DNA of 64,000 nt from positions 52,162,377 to 52,226,376 of the forward strand of contig OY829541.1 of NCBI GenBank assembly GCA_963691705.1, written 5' to 3'. Position 1 is the stretch's first letter; the number at the start of each line of letters is the position of its first letter. The notes below the pieces were generated by a model, which worked only from the letters and a program-made list of their open reading frames with translations, searched no databases and was not told the origin of the DNA. The DNA is from Viola odorata. Its lineage: Eukaryota > Streptophyta > Magnoliopsida > Malpighiales > Violaceae. The translations under genes and the position numbers were made by a program. Shown here one piece after another: positions 56,680 through 64,000 of the stretch.

Positions 56680-58075
56680 TTTGAGACAATAAACATGCTG
56701 CTTTGACCCTTATTCCTTCCTTTTTCCAGAATTACACTTGAATGACCAGAATTAGGAAAAGGAATGAAAAGGCCAAAGAATAGAGCTCAATTGATCAATC
56801 AGCCTTGGCAGATTTTCAGCTGATGCATTTCGACTCATCTCAAGGCCCTGAGATGAGGCTTCTGTGACGTTCCCAGTTCTGGACAGCACTCACCATGATT
56901 TTGCGCGCCATATTTATTTAGTCTTGAGTGTGTTTCTTGTCTCCTTGGACCCCGTTTTTACAGACACTAAGCTTCTTGAGTTCCTATATCATTCCTCCCA
57001 CTCCTAACAAGTGCTTAGAAGACAAAAACAACATTCTCCTTGTGTTTTGGGAAGAATATTCTCACATTTGGACAAGCTTCTTGAAGACCAAATTGAAGAG
57101 ACTCGTGGGTGGAAGCTGTCTCACCTTGGAGAGGAACATCTTGGCGTCCAGAAGGACTTTAATAGAGATCAGAACGGACGGAGGAGGGCATCGAAGAGCA
57201 GCAACGAACCAGAGGAGAAAATCAGCATTTTCCCAGATTTTCCAGCATTTCTCTATTTTCAGTTTTGAACTTCTTGTATTATTTCCATTATGTTTTGTAG
57301 CTAAAAACCTCAATCTCTGGTAGGGATCTAGAGGTAGACAATCTATGTTTGTTTTGAGACCATGTTGATCTTTAAATAGAAATGGTTTTCGTATTTCTTT
57401 TCTTCTTGTTTTAACTCCTATTTGTTCATGTTAAGTTTGAGTTTGGCCAACTTGGATTTTGACTTGAATGAATATTGTCAGCTCCTCTGAAATTGAGTAT
57501 TATCCATGATTGGGGGAACACATGTAGACGTTCTCTAATGGCTGCGATTGGTCCAGCATTAAGAGAAAGAAGGAAAGAATTAGGCCAGGATGACGATCTC
57601 CATCTCAAGGCCTTGAGATAGGGCTTCCTGCGTGACAGTTGGTGGGAATGTTACCACTTGACCAGGTTGGCGCTTGGGATGTTGACGAACTCATCCGTAG
57701 GTCTAGAGAAGGGTTTAATACGCTTGGAAATCTAAACAGACTTGATTTCTCAAACTTCTCTATGAAACCGTTTTGAAAATATTATTTGTCAATGATCAAC
57801 AACATAGAATTGTCACCTCAAAGAGATCTCTACCTGGGATTATTTCTCCACTGATTTTCTCTACTTACTACTGTTTTCTTGCATACAACATTCGTTCACT
57901 CCTTTATATTATTGTACTGTTTCATCTATGACTTTACTTCAAAACCTTGTGTTCTACTTGGTTATTTTCAGGAACAACAAGAATTAGTCAAGCTTGTCTC
58001 TATGGGATCGATCCTCTCATCACTATCTACATTTTATTTGTAGCTTAGCACTGAGTTGAATTTATATTTTTATGC
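56680..58075 (+). repeat. Athila-like LTR (solo or remnant) inside the mariner element
   Basis: The order of sequence blocks matches the LTR at 3940-5459: a GGAAAAGGA(AT/GT)TGA region, a palindrome, CTCTGGTAGGGATCTAGAGG versus TCTTGGTAGAGATTAGAGG, AATGATCAA, and an end in CTTAGCACTGAGTTG. Two palindromes occur at the corresponding places (56837-56854 and 57602-57619). The ends and target duplication are not resolved, and no gag-pol accompanies it. The ORFs at 56928-57323 are shadows. Confidence 0.65.
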
Positions 58076-58414
58076 AGGGCAGGCGACACCCCTTTCAATT
58101 GCTGTTGATTTGTTTCTTTCAATGTTGGAAATTCGGCAGGCAACGTGTTTTACCATAAAAAGAACACTTTAAGGCTGCCGGATTCCTTGCCTACTTAATA
58201 GGCTGTTGATACCAATGCCTACTTATCAGGGATTCTCTGCATAATCAACGGTTGATTATGCATAGAAAATGCCACATATTGCAAGTCATCTTACTTTTCA
58301 TTTGCAACGGTAGCAGAGTTGCAACGTTTCTAGGTCATCTTGCACCCTTTCAATCCCAGTAGGAGTTCAAGTTCCAATGCAGTGGTGCAGTCTACCAAGG
58401 ACACTTACACAGGT

Positions 58415-58427
58415 TTTCCTATTTAAC
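58415..58427 (+). promoter_or_regulatory. TATA-like box of the 120-aa ORF
   Basis: TTTTCCTATTTAAC lies about 125 bp upstream of ATG 58546, followed by a C/T-rich leader. Confidence 0.35.
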
Positions 58428-58545
58428 CACCCTTGGCTCCTCTGTTTTGCATCCATTCCATTCCTTCTCTTTGCCTCTGTTCTATCTAAGTTCTCTTCTC
58501 TCCATCTGTTCTATCCTCTATTTTAGCAATAAGTTGTTTGTTTCC

Positions 58546-58908
58546 ATGGATGCCAGGGAGGCCGAGAGTTTTCTTGCAGGGTCAGGGGCAGTTGGTGGTC
58601 ATCTGGACCAGGAGGTTGAGCGTGGAGATGCAAAGGTTGAGCAGACAGACCATGATATCCACAGGCTTATGAACCAGGCAGCAAGACTAAGGATGATAAA
58701 GAGGGAAGCGGCTGCACGATATCAAGCCCCAGATGCAATGATCATTATTGAGGCTTGTGGGGATTGCCTCGTCCACCTTGAGACCACTATTGCTCTCATG
58801 GAGGCAAAGAACGAAGTGACCCAGGCCAATGTCAACATTGCAAGACAGTGTCAAGCTGCTCTTGACAAATATGGCAATGCCCTCCCAGGCATCCCTAAGG
58901 ATCTGTGA
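58546..58908 (+). CDS. 120-aa helical ORF, retroelement-associated, unknown
   Basis: ATG 58546 opens MDAREAESFLAGSGAVGGHL, and the frame ends at TGA 58906-58908. An AATAAA string follows at about 59014. The protein is Ala/Glu-rich and predicted helical (HDIHRLMNQAARLRMIKREA, then HLETTIALMEAKNEVTQANV), without signal or membrane segments. Length, single-exon layout with TATA box and AATAAA, and the closing LPGIPKD resemble the antisense gene at 17087-17464 (LPEVPED). I read it as a relative of that Tat accessory gene, with weak sequence support. It lies just downstream of the Athila-like LTR. Confidence 0.5.
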   Translation: MDAREAESFLAGSGAVGGHLDQEVERGDAKVEQTDHDIHRLMNQAARLRMIKREAAARYQAPDAMIIIEACGDCLVHLETTIALMEAKNEVTQANVNIARQCQAALDKYGNALPGIPKDL

Positions 58909-60253
58909 ACTTATCTCTGTTTCTTGTCTTCTCAGTTCATTTGCTTGTTTGTTTCCTCTTTTTCATTTGCTTGTTTGTCTTCTCTGTTTCTTCCTGTACT
59001 GCTCTTTCCCGATCAATAAATGAGGAATCGTTTTCAGTTTCATTGTTAATGGATGAATACATGTTTGATTAATTGAGTTTGTTGATTTGTGTATTTCTTT
59101 GGCAAATGCTGGTAAACAGAGGATACTCAATGTTGCCAAATTTCAGGATTCATTTCACATGATACATCAATACAGACTTCATAGCATTTGAATCCTAAAT
59201 TTAGACAAGCTGATACACATAATTTCAAAATCATGTGAACCTAAAACAAGAAACAGATGATACACAAAACCATTCTCCAATTGATTTAAATAAATTCAAT
59301 AGATAACATGATTATTTCAATAAATATTTCTCCAATTTATTTACATAATTTCAATAGACAATCTTGTGAACCTAAAACAAGGAACAGAGGATACACTGGA
59401 ACAGAGGATACATAAAATGGAACAAGAATCAAACCATCTCATCCACAATCTCCATGTTAATATAGGACTCAAACAGAGGAGACACAAAATGGAACAAGAA
59501 TCAATCCATCTTCTCCACAATCACAAAATGTTAATTACAAACAGAGGATCAGTTGAATCACACAAGAATCAATCCATCTTCTCCACAATCACAAAATGTT
59601 AATTACAAACAGAGGAGACACAAAATCACACAAGAATCAATCCATCTTCTCCACAATCACAAAATGTTAATTACAAACAGAGGAGACACAAAATCACACA
59701 AGAATCAATCCATCTTCTCCACAATCACAAAATGTTAAAAGAGGAGGCATAAATGTTTGCACAATGACACAAACAATGTAATAACATCCGAACCATATTC
59801 ATTAACCATTACTTTGTCTTACAACTCCAATGAGCAGATGATATACAAAATATTAGCATTATATGCACATGCTATAGGTACTTTTATATACATTCCAACC
59901 CTTTTACTCCATAACTTGAAGGACTTTCCATCCCAAAAAATCCATCAACTAGATGGCACAGTCATTGCTACCTACAAAGGGCCAGGTCAATCAATATTTT
60001 GACCTGAACACAAAAAACGTGTCTACATTAACCCAAAGACACTCCATGATTCGCTTGACTTTCTCTGCACAATCCATATACACACAAAAAGGTCCATGAA
60101 CTATACACATTCACCTCTGCACAACATGAACACTGATCACAATTCTCCCTATCCCTGTCATGGAAAACAGTGGTAAAAAATCAATACCAGCCATTACTTA
60201 CCAAAGTTAATATAGAGTTAACATCAAGAGTAGGGAAACTCACCTGCATGACA
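58909..60253. other. Mariner interior with a 68-bp minisatellite
   Basis: No gene I can support. The main structure is the tandem repeat at about 59400-59740. The remainder is AT-rich DNA up to the transposase stop. Confidence 0.6.
59400..59740 (+). repeat. 68-bp tandem repeat
   Basis: The phrase CAAGAATCAATCCATCTTCT recurs at 59494, 59563, 59631 and 59699, a period of 68-69 bp, with a more diverged unit before it. Each unit also contains AAACAGAGGA. The apparent ORFs across it are repeats read as protein. Confidence 0.92.
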
Positions 60254-61820
60254 TCATGGGGAGAGTTCAGCCAACGCAGCAGCATATATTTCTGGACAGC
60301 ATTGCAATGTTGATGGTAAAGAATTTGTGCTTGCAAGTGTCTCCTTCTTCATATGAGGAATCTTGTAGCAGTTAGAACCAAGGCACTTCAACACTTCAAT
60401 CATGCAACTTTGCAGTGTCAAGAAGATTCGATTGCTTTTCTCATCTTCAAACTTCACGTATGCATCCTCAACATGAGCAACCAAATCCACAACTGATTTT
60501 GCACACTCCTTGCTCTGCAGGGACTGAATTGCTCGGAAAAATCCAAGGTCCAAGACGTTCAAATCAGGGGAGTTAGGTGGCTGACTAAATAAACGTACCT
60601 TCAATCCACTTGCTTCAACTGCACACAAGAATTCAGAATCGTCAGCATGAATATGTGATGGCGCATTATCTTGTTGAATGAAAATGTCATCCATAAGACT
60701 CTCCCTAGGCCACTTATTGGCTATAGCTGGTAGTATTTTGGTAATCATGAAATCCCTAATTACGTCTCTTGTGATGGCTGCAATGGGTTTAGTTTCCATT
60801 GTTCCTCGAGGCCTATTTTGGCTCGATCTCATAGCAGCAACCTGTTGAACAAATGGGAATACCCCAATTTTTCCATCGAGCGTACATATTCCATTTGAGT
60901 CATACCTTGGCCTCGCCACAGCAGATAAGAACATCACCTTAGGAATGAAATTAGAGTTTTTGGAGGTTCTTACTGGATCAGTTTCTCCTGCGACGAGATA
61001 GTAAGTCACTGATCGCTTGCTCAAATGGAACCACTTCTCGTCGATATGTATGATGTTCTCCATCTGCTTGAATGTTGGATTCATTGGCACTGTGGGTGGT
61101 TCGAAATGGGATAGACAGTGGTTGATCCGGCTGGTGAGGTTGGCTGGGGTCAACATGGGTTTGATAGCATTGCTGTGACGCCTAATGGCTCCCTCCTTCA
61201 ACCTAGCTGACACAAAACGCTTACTGACCCCCAGGTGGAAAGCCAGAGATCGAATGGTTGTCCTGTTCTTTAGAGGAATGTTCCGAATCTGTTCCAAATC
61301 GATTTCAACTCTCTTCCTTCCACAGTTTTTCACTCTGTTGATGCTATGATTGTGGTTACCGGAGTCCTTCCCCCGTTTCCACAGCCGTTGTATTGATCTA
61401 ATTGACACCCCGAACATGAGAGCAACCTCCCTGGTTGCTGTTCTCTTCAGTCTCCCATCTTTTTGTTTTCCCAACAGAATGGAGTATGCGGTGTGTCGAT
61501 TAGAGCTATCCAGTTCTTTATGTGGACCTACACCATGCAACAATGGAGATAGTAAACACAAAAACTCTCAAACAAAGTGGAATAACTATGTTAAGATGGA
61601 AGGAATAACCTTGATAATGCGATTGCGACACTGGTGGTGGGAAGTTGAGGTCTGGAATGATGATAGGTTGCTCAACCTCATCTTCGTTGTCAACTGGGTC
61701 GTTTTGGGTTTGTAATAGACCCTCCGAATTCGAGGGCAAATCATCAAGGCCGGGCCAACTGCACATAGAGGACTGAGGACTCTCATCCAGTTGATTGAGC
61801 TCCTGTGATGAAGAACTCAT
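60254..61820 (-). CDS. Mariner transposase (plant DD39D type), intact
   Basis: Two minus-strand exons, 61610-61820 and 60254-61527 (intron GTTATT...GTGTAG), join to 494 aa without a stop. Residues 1-70 are acidic and Ser-rich. Helix-turn-helix regions follow (ATREVALMFGVSIRSIQRLW, then IRSLAFHLGVSKRFVSARLK). Catalytic Asp residues lie in HIDEKWF (~232), QQDNAPSH (~356) and NVLDLGFF (~396), with 39 residues between the last two, as in plant mariner-like elements. The enzyme cuts the CTCCCTCCGG ends and inserts at TA. It is the only open transposase frame in the window and could serve related MITEs. Confidence 0.92.
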
Positions 61821-62224
61821 TTGGGAAGGGGAAAGAGTTTGAAGAAAAGAGGGGTTTCGATGTCAAACAGGGAAATGAATGTTGAAATTTGAAACCCATA
61901 ACCCATTTTGTTCATTTTCAAATGATTGGGGAACGAGGGAAACGAAATCAATTCGAGTTTTCACCCCAAATTTTGGCGAAAAATTGAGCGGGGTAGGTTT
62001 AGATTAGGGAAATTTTGGTTGAAATTTGAATTGGGAATTTTTGGGTTTCTGTTGGAAGCAAAGAGAGCGAATGAAGACGAAGGAGATGGGAAATTTTTCT
62101 GCCCGTTGGTGTGGTGCGGCCCACAACCGAAGCGACGCAAAGCCTGGCCTGTCAGAAGCCCACTGTAGCTGCCTTAAAACTCGAGATTCCGGCCCAAACG
62201 TCAAGTATTTTGGGCCGGAGGGAG

Positions 62225-62752
62225 TAATTATTTATTTAAATAAAAATAAAAATATAACCTAATTAGAAAAGGATAAACCTCAATCATACATAAACACATC
62301 AATTATTACAATTTTATTAGTAAAATACTCCCAAACATTATTTTTATAACATTTTTTGAGTTTTTTTTAAAGAATTAATTCCATTCAAATCAACAAGAAT
62401 TAATTCCATTCAAATATGAGAATTTGATCAAAAGTTTAGATAGGGCTAAAATTTTGAACCAATAATACAATCATATATAAAATGTAGTGGAGTTAATTTA
62501 GGATTCACATAAAAATTAAAATGTCTCGTATCTGAACTTTGAAGCCTCTCAGCTTCTTTATTATTAGTATTAATTATTAATAATGATAATATTATTGGCG
62601 TGTGAAAACGAAACTAGCCATATTATTCTTTTTCCCAGTCCGGAACAGATAAAGGTATCTCCTTTTTCTAAGATCTCCTTGTCCTCTCACTTTGAATTAA
62701 ATTTTGATGAATTTGATGGGAACATAGACTTAGTAACAAGGTAAGTCGTAAT
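62225..62752. other. AT-rich intergenic DNA
   Basis: No gene seen; AT-rich with a few short repeats (for example AATTAATTCCATTCAAAT twice near 62375 and 62400). Confidence 0.6.
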
Positions 62753-62760
62753 CATTGGCT

Positions 62761-63240
62761 CATAGTTATCAGAACCGGACCGGACAGCGAACCGTTTTTA
62801 AAAATTTAGTGGTTCAATTGGGTTGAACCGGGTTCGACTGGATTGTAGATGCTGGTCCGTTCGGAACCGTTTACACATTAAACTGGTAAATCTTAGACGA
62901 TAAAACCGGATTAAACCGGATTGAACCGGCTGGTTTTTACTGTAGCATTTTATAATATATCAAAAAATATTATTAAAATTGAAAAAGTCCAAAAACGACG
63001 TCGTTTTGGGACGTTTCAAAACGACGTTGTTTTGATTTGGCCCTGATATGGACCTGTGGGCCTTGTCAAAACGGCGTCGTTTTGGGCCCATGGGTCGTGT
63101 CAAAACGACGTCATTTTGACACTTCAGCAAACCAGCCGGGTCGACCGGTCCGACCCGGATCAGAGGCAGATCCGGTCCGAAAGGTGAATCGGACCGAAAA
63201 GATAAAAATATCCGGTTGAACCGGCCGGTCTGGTCCGGTT
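62761..63240. mobile_element. hAT-type MITE with AACCGGACC ends
   Basis: An 8-bp direct repeat CATTGGCT flanks the segment (62753-62760 and 63241-63248). The ends carry inverted AACCGGACC(G/A)GAC words and many CCGGTT/AACCGG copies. Four copies of the palindrome AAAACGACGTCGTTTT or one-mismatch versions lie at 62992, 63018, 63068 and 63102. The outermost left bases (CATAGTTATCAG) have no counterpart at the right end, so the exact termini are unsure. No coding capacity. Confidence 0.6.
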
Positions 63241-63248
63241 CATTGGCT

Positions 63249-64000
63249 TATGGGGGAAAAAAATTATGATCGTTACCGATAAACTAATAAGTTAAGTAAT
63301 AAAATACATTATGTTCTTAGACTAAGAACATATTTGTAGAAAAGTGAATTCTTGCACATCATTTGTCATTTGCCAAGAAAGTTTCAACTCACTTCCGGTT
63401 ACAAAATTAAGAATTTTTTATTTTCATTTTTTTTGGGAGCAAAATTACAAGATTAAGAATCAAACAATACCCACTTGGACTAAGAATGTGTTTGCTGTTT
63501 CTCCTAAAATTTAAGAAGAAAAAAACCTCGATTTTCGTCTTTAATGAGACGTTCGATATTGAATTTCAACTTAACTCTAAAGTTAGTGTCTTGATGTTTT
63601 TTCTTTAGTTCATTGTAGAAAATAGTTCAAATTCACAATCTGAAGCTAATTTCATTGGCAAGCACTCATAATTAAGAGGAAAATTAGAGTCATTAAAGAA
63701 TGAATGAATCATGGATTATGTACATTTTAATTGCAGCCATACAGACACTAAATCAAAGATACAAACTTTATTTATTTCACACGTTCGACGCCCCGAACAG
63801 ATTTCAACTGGAAAATCAACGGACTGCTACTTATTCTTCCAGTGCAAATTTGTTGTTTTTGCACTTTGTGCACCAATGTAGCAAGGCAAACCAAAGAAGG
63901 AAATTACACATCAAATTTAGGTCTCAAGATCGAGTCGAGGAAACAAGGACCAATTTATTACTTTTTTGTTTTGGTTTTTTTCAAACTGCAAATGTGGTAG
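63249..64000. other. AT-rich intergenic DNA to the window end
   Basis: No supported gene. A minus-strand exon or 3' UTR of a neighbouring gene could begin here, but nothing in the sequence decides it. Confidence 0.5.

Larger units (their letters stand above)
55422..62224 (-). mobile_element. Mariner transposon, 6.8 kb, with nested insertions
   Basis: Inverted ends CTCCCTCCGGCCCAAAATAC with TTGACGTTT(T)GGGCC following extend about 34 bp. TA flanks lie at 55420-55421 and 62225-62226. The transposase is on the minus strand near the right end (60254-61820). The left half carries a plus-strand ORF with coding repeats, minisatellites, an Athila-like LTR and a small retroelement-type ORF, so part of the length is acquired DNA. 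Confidence 0.9.

Noticed and set aside
56928..57323. 131-codon ORF within the Athila-like LTR
   Set aside because: It is inside a repeat matched block by block to another LTR where the frame is not kept.
59366..59738. ORFs of 61-78 codons made of repeated HKMEQESIHLLHNH-like units
   Set aside because: They are the 68-bp minisatellite read as protein, and the frame changes between units.
59400..59740. CRISPR-like array
   Set aside because: The 68-bp units are head-to-tail without unique spacers, in a plant nuclear transposon; an ordinary minisatellite.
63780..63930. Possible terminal exon of a minus-strand gene at the window edge
   Set aside because: Short open stretch without a recognisable motif or a clear acceptor; not decidable from the sequence.

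Overview
The window is nuclear DNA from a dicot-type flowering plant. The evidence is GT-AG split genes, a chloroplast-targeted NDP kinase, plant-specific retrotransposon lineages (Athila, Tat, Ty1/copia) and plant DNA transposons (hAT, mariner with CTCCCTCCGG ends, Mutator-like foldbacks). I cannot name the species. Roughly 80% of the window is transposon-derived. All identities and counts below were made by eye.

Layout. (1) 1-5459 is the 3' end of an Athila-type element: the pol tail, a broken env-like ORF, a long 3' non-coding region and the 3' LTR. (2) 5460-7444 holds a possible two-exon small gene whose intron contains a solo LTR, followed by the left copy of a local duplication. (3) 7445-37129 is one Ty1/copia element with 556-bp LTRs and the 5-bp target duplication ATTGG. 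Its leader has been hit four times: a mariner MITE (8230-8946), a Mutator-type foldback (9347-10493), a full-length hAT element (10973-15582) and a 15.9-kb Tat/gypsy element (15795-31678). All four target duplications can be read. (4) 37130-42083 is a direct duplication of the 5' half of the proteasome subunit gene RPN7. The left copy (7337-7444 plus 37130-38778) is a pseudogene interrupted by the copia element. The right copy keeps the empty site at 40260-40264 and belongs to the intact RPN7 gene (40985-43533). (5) 43534-54247 is the gene-rich part: an ABC1/UbiB-family kinase, a small plant protein of unknown function, and chloroplast NDPK2 on the minus strand. (6) 54248-62224 holds a long-inverted-repeat foldback and a 6.8-kb mariner element with an apparently intact spliced transposase; an Athila-like LTR and a small retroelement-type ORF lie inside it. 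(7) 62225-64000 has one hAT-type MITE and otherwise no gene I can support.

The most interesting element is the Tat one. Downstream of its minus-strand gag-pol it carries four plus-strand (antisense) genes, each with its own TATA-like box. Two of these are about 730-codon spliced paralogues with the same architecture; one is open and the other has a single stop. A second unusual signal is a palindrome found at the same two places in two diverged Athila-type LTRs. Its sequence has changed (CCCTAGGCCTAGGG versus CTCAAGGCCTTGAG) but its symmetry has been kept.

The host genes (RPN7, ABC1 kinase, unknown protein, NDPK2) are independent housekeeping or organelle genes and do not form a pathway. The elements give a relative history: the RPN7 duplication came first, then copia (about 2% LTR divergence), then Tat inside it (two substitutions between LTRs). 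Almost every stop codon breaking a transposon ORF can be explained by one C-to-T or G-to-A change, as expected for DNA that has been cytosine-methylated.
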